Assembly (NCBI GenBank): GCA_040224245.1
Contig: JBEGIR010000030.1
Span: forward strand, 1-46,384
DNA from: Puniceicoccaceae bacterium
GTDB lineage: Bacteria > Verrucomicrobiota > Verrucomicrobiia > Opitutales > JAFGAQ01
Reading direction: 5' to 3'
Length of the DNA: 46,384 nt
This document shows positions 16,512 to 24,345 of the stretch, one piece after another (the stretch's first letter is position 1; the number at the start of each line of letters is the position of its first letter). The translations under genes were made by a program, and so were the position numbers. Under the pieces are notes generated by a model. That model ran no database searches, was not told the origin of the DNA, and saw only the letters and a program-made list of their open reading frames with translations.

Positions 16512-17279
16512 TCAGATTTTTTTCCAGGCGCTGGCATGGCAAACGGTCCACTGGAATTTTCGTGCATGTTCGCGAATCAGCATGGGCAGGTCAAATGCTT
16601 CCAGTTGTGTGAAATGCAGGCTCAGCACGTCGGTAACAGCCTCTTCCGCAGATGGACCATCCTCCCGTCCGCCCAGCCACAAGGATGGGGGAGTAAACGA
16701 TTCGAGGTAGGTATATGGTGTGGACAAGATCAGCATACCACCGGGGCGGAGCGAGCTGGCGAGTCCTTGCAGGAAACGCGAGGGATCCGGAAGACGGCAG
16801 ATCAGGTTGCTTGCCAAAATCAGATCAAATTCTCCGAGTGAAAAAGTTGCCAGATTCATTGCGTCTCCCCGAATGAAGCGGGTTTTAGCGGCATCACATC
16901 CCTCGGGCACTGTGCACTGAGCCGGTTCAAATCTTGAACCCTGAATGCGGAAGCGGTATTGAAGCGAACCCTCTTGCTTGAGTCGGGAGGCGGCATGGAT
17001 GAACGCCTGAGAGTAGTCGATGCCAACCACCTCGTCGAACCATCGCGTCAGCTCGAAAGTGCTTCGCCCGACGGCGCAGCCCAGATCCAGTGCGCGTGTC
17101 GGCTGTGAGCTGCTTGCCGGAATTTCGGGATAGAGGTGTTGGAACTGATGCGCGATTCTTCTTGGAAAATCGACACTTTGCGAAGGACCAAAACTCCAGG
17201 GCAGGATTGTTTCGGGATCTCCATAATGGAAAAGCAAGTATTCCGAGAGAACATCCGCATCCTCATAGAACTCACTCAT
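16512..17279 (-). CDS. Stand-alone 4-mercaptohistidine N1-methyltransferase-like protein (ovothiol type)
   Basis: The 255 residues match the C-terminal methyltransferase domain of OvoA, the enzyme that N-methylates 4-mercaptohistidine to ovothiol A. The N-terminal signature SEYLLFHYGDPE, the SAM-binding block ALDLGCAVGRSTFELTRWFD, VVGIDYSQAFI, RGDAMNLATF, LILASNLICRLPDP and the end STPYTYLESFTP...WLGG all resemble that family. The sulfoxide synthase (DinB/FGE-sulfatase) half of OvoA is missing, and no such gene occurs in the window. Its natural substrate is therefore open: it may act on mercaptohistidine made elsewhere, or on another thiol or imidazole. It overlaps the EVE gene by 8 bases. 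Confidence 0.8.
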   Translation of the reverse strand: MSEFYEDADVLSEYLLFHYGDPETILPWSFGPSQSVDFPRRIAHQFQHLYPEIPASSSQPTRALDLGCAVGRSTFELTRWFDEVVGIDYSQAFIHAASRLKQEGSLQYRFRIQGSRFEPAQCTVPEGCDAAKTRFIRGDAMNLATFSLGEFDLILASNLICRLPDPSRFLQGLASSLRPGGMLILSTPYTYLESFTPPSLWLGGREDGPSAEEAVTDVLSLHFTQLEAFDLPMLIREHARKFQWTVCHASAWKKI

Positions 17280-17742
17280 TCAACCCTCCCATGGAACAAA
17301 CTTTGCGAAAATGGCGTTCTTCAACGGGTTGGATCGAGAGGCGTTGCCCGCGTTTGACGACGAGCATGTCGCTGAGATCGGGTTCGTTTTTCATCTGTTC
17401 CAACGTGACCATGCGCGGGAAATCCTGGGAGAAAGTTACATCCACCATCAACCAGCGAATGTTGTCGGGAGAGGATTTGGCATCATAATACTGAGATTTC
17501 GGGTTCCATGCGCTGGGATCGGCATAGGCCTCACGGGTCACGACTGCGATACCCACAATACCCGGAGGATCCACCCTGGAATGATAGAAGAGCACCTTGT
17601 CTCCAAGTTTGACATTGTCACGCAGGAAGTTGCGGGCCTGGTAATTTCGAATCCCGTCCCAGGTGGTGGTTTGTCGGTCCGATGTTTTGAGATCGTCCCA
17701 CGAAAATTGGAAGGGTTCGGTTTTGAAGAGCCAGTAAGCCAT
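17272..17742 (-). CDS. EVE domain protein (thymocyte nuclear protein 1-like)
   Basis: The 156 residues form one EVE domain, a PUA-like fold that binds modified bases in DNA or RNA. Family marks are the start AYWLFKTEPFQFSWDDL, TTWDGIRNYQARNFLRD, the KLGDKVLFYHSR strand, GIVGIAVVTREAYADPSAW and WLMVDVTFSQDFPRMVTLEQ. The stand-alone bacterial form occurs widely, and no modification or restriction gene lies next to it. It heads the seven-gene minus-strand run and overlaps the methyltransferase gene. dinB diverges from it across about 170 bases that hold a palindrome. Confidence 0.92.
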   Translation of the reverse strand: MAYWLFKTEPFQFSWDDLKTSDRQTTTWDGIRNYQARNFLRDNVKLGDKVLFYHSRVDPPGIVGIAVVTREAYADPSAWNPKSQYYDAKSSPDNIRWLMVDVTFSQDFPRMVTLEQMKNEPDLSDMLVVKRGQRLSIQPVEERHFRKVCSMGGLNE

Positions 17743-17806
17743 GAAAGGGATTCTTAGTGCATGTTGAAGTCATTTCAAATCTTACCTTTGAAGAAATGCA
17801 TCCCGC

Positions 17807-17822
17807 ATGCGAATGTTCGCAT
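17807..17822. promoter_or_regulatory. 16-bp palindrome between the EVE gene and dinB
   Basis: ATGCGAA (17807-17813) and TTCGCAT (17816-17822) form a perfect inverted repeat with a two-base spacer. It sits in the divergent promoter region of the EVE operon and dinB, and is an operator-like site. Since dinB is commonly SOS-controlled, a LexA-type box was considered, but the sequence does not match the GAAC-N4-GTTC pattern. Confidence 0.35.
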
Positions 17823-17910
17823 TTCTGGAAAGCAGCAGCACTGAATTTCCAACGATGGAGATGGCGATAACTAAAATGAACTTGTGTTCACCTTTGTTTC
17901 GTGCACACTG

Positions 17911-18993
17911 ATGCCCAGCATGCGCAAAATCATCCACATCGACATGGATTGCTTTTTTGCAGCGGTCGAGATCCGGGATCGTCCCGAATTGGCGAAGAAA
18001 CCCGTTGCGGTGGGCGGAACTCGTGCGCGTGGAGTGCTGACGACGTGCAACTATCACGCAAGGAAGTTTGGCTGCCATTCCGGCATGCCCGCCTTTCAGG
18101 CGTTGCAGCGCTGTCCGCAGCTCATCTTGCTTCCGACAAATTTTGAAAAATACCAATTTGAATCGAAACGGATTCGCTCGATTTTTGCGGACTATACTGA
18201 ACGCATCGAACCCCTCTCGCTCGATGAAGCGTATCTGGATGTTTCTGAAATCACTGATCGCTATGCCTGGGACGTTGCCAAGGAAATCCGTCAACGCATC
18301 CGCGCCGAAACCGGATTGACGGCCTCAGCCGGAATTGCGGGCAACAAGTTACTCGCAAAAATTGCCAGTGACTGGCGCAAGCCTGATGGGCAGTTTGCAG
18401 TGCTTCCGGAGCAGGTGGACGCGTTCATGAAGACACTGCCAGTGGGAAAAATATGGGGGGTCGGCAAGCGCACGCGAGAGCGACTGGCCTCTCGCGGTAT
18501 TGAAACATGCGGGCAGCTGCAGCAACTCAGTGAATTGGAAATGTTGCAGGAGTTCGGCAGTTTTGGAGAGTCCCTGTTCTGGCTCTGTCGGGGAGTAGAC
18601 ACTCGCGAAGTGGTGGTTGAACGGGAACGCAAATCGATGAGCACAGAAACGACCTTTGCGAACGACTTGCAGGAGATCGAACAGGCCGTATCGGAATTGC
18701 GACGCCTCAGTAATGAACTTGCGGTGGAATTTGAGCGTTCAAGACACCGTTCACGGCGCATCACGACAGGATTTGTAAAACTCAAATTCTCGGACTTCCA
18801 AACGACCACACGGGCTGGTGCATGCCATCAGATCGATCCCGCGCATTTCGAAACACTGCTCAGGCAGGCGTGGGATCGCGGAAATGGAAAAGTTCGCTTG
18901 CTTGGAGTGGGTGTTCGCTTTGCACCAGCTGTCTCCCCGCCTGATGATCAGATGGTGTTGGAACTCATGCCAGGTGATGCTTCGATGGAGTAG
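17911..18993 (+). CDS. dinB: DNA polymerase IV (Y-family)
   Basis: This is an error-prone translesion polymerase. The 360 residues begin MPSMRKIIHIDMDCFFAAVE, holding the first metal-binding Asp residues, followed by PVAVGG, the fingers (RKFGCHSGMP), YSERIEPLSLDEAYLDVS-type residues (TERIEPLSLDEAYLDVSEI) with the second acidic pair, the thumb with SAGIAGNKLLAKIASDWRKPDG, helix-hairpin-helix motifs near VGKRTRERLASRGI, and the little-finger domain ending in GVRFAP. The ATG at 17911 was chosen over a GTG nine codons upstream. The C-terminal clamp-binding motif QLPLF-type is not obvious; the end is DDQMVLELMPGDASME, in which the QMVLEL stretch may serve. Confidence 0.95.
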   Translation: MPSMRKIIHIDMDCFFAAVEIRDRPELAKKPVAVGGTRARGVLTTCNYHARKFGCHSGMPAFQALQRCPQLILLPTNFEKYQFESKRIRSIFADYTERIEPLSLDEAYLDVSEITDRYAWDVAKEIRQRIRAETGLTASAGIAGNKLLAKIASDWRKPDGQFAVLPEQVDAFMKTLPVGKIWGVGKRTRERLASRGIETCGQLQQLSELEMLQEFGSFGESLFWLCRGVDTREVVVERERKSMSTETTFANDLQEIEQAVSELRRLSNELAVEFERSRHRSRRITTGFVKLKFSDFQTTTRAGACHQIDPAHFETLLRQAWDRGNGKVRLLGVGVRFAPAVSPPDDQMVLELMPGDASME

Positions 18994-19073
18994 GGCAGGG
19001 GAGTTTGCGTTCCGGTTGAATACTGAATACAGCATTTTTTGAAACGTTCCAGGAAATGGGTATTCAAGAATGC

Positions 19074-19101
19074 TTTACGATGCAGCAGCGTGCTCTATGA
19101 T
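19074..19101 (+). promoter_or_regulatory. Candidate sigma70-like promoter of the TonB-dependent receptor gene
   Basis: TTTACG (19074-19079) and TATGAT (19096-19101) are separated by 16 bases and resemble -35 and -10 boxes. Transcription would begin near 19108, only a base or two before the ATG at 19110, which would give a leaderless or nearly leaderless message. No Shine-Dalgarno is seen before the ATG, which fits. Confidence 0.35.
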
Positions 19102-19109
19102 CATGCACA

Positions 19110-21005
19110 ATGAAGCATGCTCTTTCGCCCTTTTTCATTATGATTCTGTTCGCCAGTGTGCTTGCGCTACAGGCTGATGATGAAGCAACCATTGCGACAA
19201 TGGACCCTCTTTACATCTATGGGAGTCGCTTGAATCCGCTTTTTGAGGATTTTAATGACGATTTTTTTGATGAATTGAGGGATCAGGTCTCAATTTTCTC
19301 ATCAATTCAATCTCTTGAAGGCACTCATTTTTTTCATCCTTTGGGAGCTGCGGGCAACAGTGAACTCATCGTTCGGGGAGGCGAACCCAACTACACCAAA
19401 GTGCGCATTGACGGAATTGAGGTGAACAACTCACTGGATCATCGCGGTGGGGGATTTGCATTTGCGAGCCTTGCAGGCATGCCTGTGCAAGCCCTTCAGT
19501 TGCAAAAAGGATCGCTTTCGTCGCTCGAAGGCTCCGGAGCACTCAACGGTATATTGGCATTTGAGCTGGGTTCGCCGAGCGGAGAAAGTTATGTCAGAGG
19601 GAGCATCGCCTCGACGGGTTGGGCTTCAGGGGACGCTGTCACCCGACTCGAGTCAGGGCGATTTGACTCGCAGGTCGGTGTGCACTCCACCCGCGAATCA
19701 GGGCGTTTTCGGGATCATGAGTTTGAAAGCAGAGGCGGTTTTTTGCGTACCCGTATCGATGCGGGCACGGGAGGAACCTGGGTTGCCAGCCTGTGGTCGA
19801 CAAGTTCGGAACAGATTCGCTTGCCGGAGGACAGTGGCGGACTACGTTACAGTGAATCCGATGAATTGGAAACCGTCGAGACTGACACTGTTGGTCTGAG
19901 TCTTCGCTACAGGCAGCAGATTCTGGAGAATGCGCAAGTGTCAGTAACCCTGGGGCGGTATGCGATCGACACGCTTTCCGATTCACCAGGAGTTGCGGGT
20001 GGTCCGCGCAATCCGATGGGAATTCCCGGGAATCGTTTCGATGATGCCTTTCGACGATTGCAGGCCGAAGCGGATTTGAAGTGGACGGCAAATGAGCACA
20101 TCGACCTGGTGCTCGGCACGGCGTTTCATCGGGAAACTGCGGAGAGTCGCAGCATTGTACACCTGTTTCCGGGATTTTCCCTTCCCTCCGAATATGATGT
20201 GAAGAGGGACAGCCAAAGTATTTTTGCAGAGCTGGGCTTGAGTTGGAGTGAGGCCCATGCCTTGCAGTTCTCACAGCGAATGGAAGATCTGTCGGGGTTG
20301 GACGCAGAGTGGAGCAGTGGCGTGCGTTTTCTCACCCGAACCCGCTTTCTGAACAGCACTCTCGATCTCAGCTTTCGGGAGGCGTTCAAGGCACCGAGCC
20401 TATTTGCCTTGAACAATGGACTGGTGGGGAACCCCGAACTGGATGCCGAGCGCAGCCACACTTGGGAACTTGGGCTTTCGGGTATCCTGCCCGGAACGGA
20501 AGCAGGCTGGAGGGTATCGGTGTTTCGTCAGGACTATGAAAATCTGGTCGATATGTCGGAACTGAGCCAACGTCTGGAAAACCTGGATTCCCTCCAGATC
20601 AGTGGACTGGAGGCAAGCATGTGGTTCAACCTGCATCCCAAGCTTCGCTGGTCGATGGATGTGGCTGCATTGGACTATGATCTGGATACCCCCGGTGAAA
20701 TCCTTCGGCATCGACCCAAAGCCCAACTCACGACCCGCCTTCACTGGTATGCCCATGATGATCACGAACTCACGCTGTCCTTGCGCTGGACGGGGAGGAG
20801 GTGGGATTCCTCGATTCCAACGGGAAATCGGGAACTTTCCGCCGATACGGCAGTGTTTGTGCACTGGCGCTGGCAGATCGCCGCATCGCTCTACAGCAGT
20901 GTTGAGCTGCACAATCTGTTAAACAAGCGACAGGAGGTTCTCATCGGCTACCCAAATCCAGAGACAAGCGCGTGGGTTTCGCTGACTTGGAAATGGGGAA
21001 CTTGA
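19110..21005 (+). CDS. TonB-dependent outer-membrane receptor
   Basis: The 631-residue protein starts with a signal peptide (HALSPFFIMILFASVLALQA, cut near residue 22). The plug domain (about 30-160) has FHPLGAAGNSELIVRGGEPNYTKVRIDGIEVNNSLDHRG-type features: LIVRGGEPNYTKVRIDGIEV and ASLAGMPVQALQLQKGSLSS. A beta-barrel with many alternating strands follows, including RFLTRTRFLNSTLDLSFREA, FKAPSLFALNNGLVGNPELD ('TonB-dependent receptor' signature), and the C-terminal strand AWVSLTWKWGT. The length and plug resemble BtuB-like receptors, but the ligand is unknown. No cobalamin or other riboswitch is visible in the short upstream gap. A weak promoter lies immediately upstream. Confidence 0.9.
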   Translation: MKHALSPFFIMILFASVLALQADDEATIATMDPLYIYGSRLNPLFEDFNDDFFDELRDQVSIFSSIQSLEGTHFFHPLGAAGNSELIVRGGEPNYTKVRIDGIEVNNSLDHRGGGFAFASLAGMPVQALQLQKGSLSSLEGSGALNGILAFELGSPSGESYVRGSIASTGWASGDAVTRLESGRFDSQVGVHSTRESGRFRDHEFESRGGFLRTRIDAGTGGTWVASLWSTSSEQIRLPEDSGGLRYSESDELETVETDTVGLSLRYRQQILENAQVSVTLGRYAIDTLSDSPGVAGGPRNPMGIPGNRFDDAFRRLQAEADLKWTANEHIDLVLGTAFHRETAESRSIVHLFPGFSLPSEYDVKRDSQSIFAELGLSWSEAHALQFSQRMEDLSGLDAEWSSGVRFLTRTRFLNSTLDLSFREAFKAPSLFALNNGLVGNPELDAERSHTWELGLSGILPGTEAGWRVSVFRQDYENLVDMSELSQRLENLDSLQISGLEASMWFNLHPKLRWSMDVAALDYDLDTPGEILRHRPKAQLTTRLHWYAHDDHELTLSLRWTGRRWDSSIPTGNRELSADTAVFVHWRWQIAASLYSSVELHNLLNKRQEVLIGYPNPETSAWVSLTWKWGT

Positions 21006-21124
21006 GTGCTTTTGCAGCTTCAGTTGAACGTCTGGCCAAGGTGTTCACGCAAAATGTTCTGAAATGCAATCAGAGACTTGTGCCAACAGTTAAGTGGAGT
21101 AAACCTTATGGTTTTCCTGATACC

Positions 21125-21700
21125 ATGAAATTCACACTCAAATCTGTCATTACACTCGCATCGGCGACCACCCTGCTCGTTGCAATTACTTCCTGCTCCG
21201 ATGATGCATCAGTCGATGAGGAAGTTGTTGCCAGCCCATCGGCAACGACCCAATCTTCCGATGCTCCTTCGCCCATTCTTGCACCCATTGAAAGCTCACT
21301 CGTGAACGCTGAGGCGGAGAGCATCTCGGTATCTGAAGTTGCCGAAGCGCCTTATGTTGCATTCTATTATTCTGCGCACTGGTGTCCACCATGCCGACTT
21401 TTCACTCCCAAACTGGTGGAATTCTACAAGGCAAACGGTGGTGGAGAGCGTTTTGAAATTGTATTTGTCAGTTCGGATCGTTCGGAGGCTGACATGTATG
21501 GCTACATGAAGGAAGAGCAGATGCCCTGGCTCGCCGTCAATTTCAGCGCTATTGATTCGAGCAACATCAAGCAACATGCGGGTGCCTACATTCCCTGGCT
21601 CGTGGTGTTTGATCGAGATGGCAATCAGGTAGCGAACACAGATTATGACAATGGTGTTGATCCTGCCAAGGTACTGGAGCAACTCGGCGACATGATTTAA
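21125..21700 (+). CDS. Thioredoxin-like (nucleoredoxin type) lipoprotein
   Basis: The 191-residue protein has a lipoprotein signal with lipobox ITSC (Cys24), a Ser/Pro/Ala-rich linker (about 25-70), and a thioredoxin fold from about 70 with the active site WCPPC (Cys87 and Cys90). The pattern SAHWCPPCRLFTPKLVEFY is closest to nucleoredoxin/tryparedoxin-like domains rather than DsbA or ResA. It probably reduces or isomerises disulfides in the periplasm. The ATG at 21125 gives the signal peptide; upstream in-frame starts lie inside the receptor gene. It follows the receptor by about 120 bases and is closed by a terminator. Confidence 0.85.
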   Translation: MKFTLKSVITLASATTLLVAITSCSDDASVDEEVVASPSATTQSSDAPSPILAPIESSLVNAEAESISVSEVAEAPYVAFYYSAHWCPPCRLFTPKLVEFYKANGGGERFEIVFVSSDRSEADMYGYMKEEQMPWLAVNFSAIDSSNIKQHAGAYIPWLVVFDRDGNQVANTDYDNGVDPAKVLEQLGDMI

Positions 21701-21730
21701 GTCATCGGCTGAACAGCAAATTCAACTTTT

Positions 21731-21762
21731 AAAGGCAGGTGTTTTGTGCACCTGTCTTTTTT
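21731..21762 (+). terminator. Rho-independent terminator after the thioredoxin-like gene
   Basis: AAAGGCAGGTG (21731-21741) pairs with CACCTGTCTTT (21749-21759), 11 pairs with one G-T, around a 7-base loop and followed by T residues. It lies 30 bases after the stop codon at 21700. Confidence 0.85.
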
Positions 21763-21880
21763 GCTGTACCCAAATTCGGGTTTTGACGAGCGGCTGGATT
21801 TGTGGTTTCAGATACGACTTCCGGAATTCGCCAGAAAGTCCGGTCTAGTTCCTTTTCTTGCAGATCTGAATTCTTCCAAC

Positions 21881-22969
21881 ATGAATCAAGAACCCCAGAT
21901 AGCGGTGACACCCTTTGGTGTGACGCCAGACAACGAACCCGTGCTTTCCTTCCGCCTTCAAAACCGAAAAGGAATGTCGGTTTCCATCCTCGACTATGGT
22001 GGTATTGTGACCGCTATCGATGTTCCCAATCCGGATGGTACGACCACGGATGTCGCTTTGGGTCATAGTGACTTGGATTCGTATATTCGCAGTTCGTCTT
22101 TTTTTGGGGCGATCATTGGGCGGTTTGGGAATCGCATTGGCAGGGCCTCATTTGAGATCGACGGAGTCCGGTTTCAGCTGTCACCGACCACAGAACCTGG
22201 GCAGCCTCCCGTTCAGTTGCATGGAGGACTTCAGGGCTTTGACAAACGACTCTGGCGTGGAGTTCCACAAGTGCGCGATGGTGAAGCTGCGCTTGTTCTC
22301 AACCTGCTGAGTCCCGATGGAGAAGAAGGATATCCCGGCAATCTGGAGGTCGAAGTGATCTATACGCTGACGGATGCCAACGAGCTTCGCATGGACTACC
22401 GTGCGACTACGGACCGTGCGACTCACATTAACCTGACCAACCACAGCTACTTCAACCTGAAAGGCGAAGGGCAGGGCGACATCCTCGATCATGAAGTCTG
22501 GATTGATGCAGCAGCGATCACTGTCGTGGACGCGAACCTCATCCCAACTGGAGAACGCATGCCTGTCGAGGGCACGGCATTTGATTTTCAAGCACCGGCA
22601 TTGATTGCGGACCGCATAAGAATGCCCCACGCACAACTCGAGCTTGGCGGCGGATTTGACCATAACTATGTGGTCAACCCTGCTGCAGGAAGTGCTTCGA
22701 GGATCGCAAAAGTGGTGGACCCGGCCTCAGGCCGCTTTCTTGAGGTCATCACAGAGGAACCGGGTGTCCAGTTCTACACTGGAAATTTTCTCGATGGCTC
22801 GCAGATCGGGAAGTCCGGTCGCCCCTATGGAAAACGCTCGGGCTTCTGCCTGGAAACCCAACATTTTCCAGACAGTCCCAATCAACCCCAATTTCCCAGC
22901 ACGCTGTTGAGACCGGGCGAAGTTTACACCACTACGACCGTTTACCGATTTGGGGTAGAATCGCGCTGA
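21881..22969 (+). CDS. galM: Aldose 1-epimerase (galactose mutarotase)
   Basis: GalM interconverts the alpha and beta anomers of galactose, feeding alpha-galactose to galactokinase. The 362 residues show the beta-sandwich family marks FFGAIIGRFGNRIGRASFEIDG, QLHGGLQGFDKRLW, the catalytic His in INLTNHSYFNLKG, LGGGFDHNYVV, and the catalytic Glu in FCLETQHFPDSPNQP. The ATG at 21881 fits the family start (TPFGVTPDNEPVLSF); an upstream GTG at 21746 lies inside the terminator hairpin and is rejected. It heads the galactose cluster galM-galK-symporter-regulator. Confidence 0.93.
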   Translation: MNQEPQIAVTPFGVTPDNEPVLSFRLQNRKGMSVSILDYGGIVTAIDVPNPDGTTTDVALGHSDLDSYIRSSSFFGAIIGRFGNRIGRASFEIDGVRFQLSPTTEPGQPPVQLHGGLQGFDKRLWRGVPQVRDGEAALVLNLLSPDGEEGYPGNLEVEVIYTLTDANELRMDYRATTDRATHINLTNHSYFNLKGEGQGDILDHEVWIDAAAITVVDANLIPTGERMPVEGTAFDFQAPALIADRIRMPHAQLELGGGFDHNYVVNPAAGSASRIAKVVDPASGRFLEVITEEPGVQFYTGNFLDGSQIGKSGRPYGKRSGFCLETQHFPDSPNQPQFPSTLLRPGEVYTTTTVYRFGVESR

Positions 22970-23061
22970 AGAGTAAACTTGGGAAGTGAAAATGACGCAG
23001 TTGGGACAGAACCTACATGCAATGCTGACCGAAAATCTTAAAACTTTGATCGGTACATCCA

Positions 23062-23091
23062 TTGATCCTCGGGTAGGAGCCTTGCTATACT
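23062..23091 (+). promoter_or_regulatory. Candidate promoter of galK
   Basis: TTGATC (23062-23067) and TATACT (23086-23091) resemble -35 and -10 boxes with an 18-base spacer. Transcription would begin near 23098, about 30 bases before the galK ATG, so galK could be expressed separately from galM. The 159-base galM-galK gap holds no other feature I recognise. Confidence 0.45.
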
Positions 23092-23128
23092 ATGCTTTTG
23101 AACAATCGCATTCAATCGACACCCCAAT

Positions 23129-24298
23129 ATGGAAACTGGACTCTCGCGCGATGAAATCCTGAACAAAACCAGTGCTGCATTCAGGCAGCGATTTGGTCAG
23201 GAACCGGAATTTGGCATCACTTCTCCCGGACGCCTCAATGTGATTGGTGAGCACGTCGACTACAACGGCGGAGTCGTGCTGCCCGCAGCCATCGAACGGT
23301 GGATTTGCGGTTGTGTGCGTGCAAACGGAAGCGGTCGCGTTCGCATCTACGATCTCAAATATGATGAAGCCGCTGAATTGTCTCCCAACGATCCCCTTTC
23401 ACCGGAAAAGGGCAGCTGGCTGAATTACCCCAAAGGCGTGTTTGCGCAGTTTCAGGAGCGAAAGTTGCGAATACCGGGCTTTGATCTCTGTCTTTATTCT
23501 ACGATTCCGACGGGCGGCGGACTCAGCTCGAGCGCTGCGCTCGAAGCCTTGTTTGCCACCATCATCGAGCATTTGCTGGGACTTGCGCTCGAACCGATGG
23601 AAAAAGCGTTGTTGTGCCAAAAGGCAGAGCACCAGTACGCAGGTGTTCCATGTGGCATCATGGATCAGGCAGCAGTCATTCTGGGAACATCACAACATCT
23701 TCTCAAGCTCGACTGCCGGGACTTGAGTGTTTCACAGGTGCCCTTTCAGAGTAATGAAGTTGCACTGATGATCGTGGATTCGGGAGTGCATCACGAATTG
23801 GCAAACGGGGAGTACAAAAACCGCCGTGATGCCTGTGAAAAGGCCTGCACAGAACTGAAGGTGAAGTCGCTTCGCGATGCCACCCGTGAGCAAATTGAAA
23901 CGCTTGCATTTTCCGAACCCAAAATCCGCGACCGGGCCTGGCATGTGGTCAGCGAGATTGAGCGAACGGATTCCATGATTGCTGCCCTTCAGGCCGGAGA
24001 CTTTGTTCTCGCGGGCAAGTTATTGCAGCAAAGCCACCACTCGCTCCAGTATGACTTTGAAGTCAGTTGTCCGGAGTTGGATTACCTGACCTCGCTCTGC
24101 AACGCACAGCCGGGAGTGTATGGCAGCCGCATGATGGGAGGCGGTTTTGGCGGAGCGGCACTGGTGTTGCTCGATAAGGCCGTTGCTGCCGACGTTGCAT
24201 CACTGGCAGAAACTTCCTATTTTCGTAACTTTGGCATTCGGGCAACCGCGTTTATGACCAGTCCTGCGCAGGGAGTGGTATTAGAACGCTTCAGTTGA
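23129..24298 (+). CDS. galK: Galactokinase
   Basis: GalK phosphorylates alpha-D-galactose with ATP to galactose 1-phosphate, the entry to the Leloir pathway. The 389-residue GHMP kinase shows the galactose-binding signature SPGRLNVIGEHVDYNGG, the ATP loop PTGGGLSSSAALEA, the motif CGIMDQAAVILG with the catalytic Asp, and the C-terminal MMGGGFGGAALVL. Family length is about 380. It starts 159 bases after galM, with its own candidate promoter, and is followed by an SGLT-type symporter. The partner galT (uridylyltransferase) is not in the window. Confidence 0.96.
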   Translation: METGLSRDEILNKTSAAFRQRFGQEPEFGITSPGRLNVIGEHVDYNGGVVLPAAIERWICGCVRANGSGRVRIYDLKYDEAAELSPNDPLSPEKGSWLNYPKGVFAQFQERKLRIPGFDLCLYSTIPTGGGLSSSAALEALFATIIEHLLGLALEPMEKALLCQKAEHQYAGVPCGIMDQAAVILGTSQHLLKLDCRDLSVSQVPFQSNEVALMIVDSGVHHELANGEYKNRRDACEKACTELKVKSLRDATREQIETLAFSEPKIRDRAWHVVSEIERTDSMIAALQAGDFVLAGKLLQQSHHSLQYDFEVSCPELDYLTSLCNAQPGVYGSRMMGGGFGGAALVLLDKAVAADVASLAETSYFRNFGIRATAFMTSPAQGVVLERFS

Positions 24299-24345
24299 GC
24301 GAATGTGCAAAGCCCTGATTCTCATATTCTGTAATCCCTGAAACT

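Noticed and set aside
18994-19109. Cobalamin riboswitch before the BtuB-like receptor gene
   Set aside because: The gap is 116 bases with no conserved riboswitch core such as the B12 box.
21746-21880. Upstream extension of galM
   Set aside because: The GTG lies inside the terminator hairpin at 21731-21762 and the added residues are outside the GalM fold.
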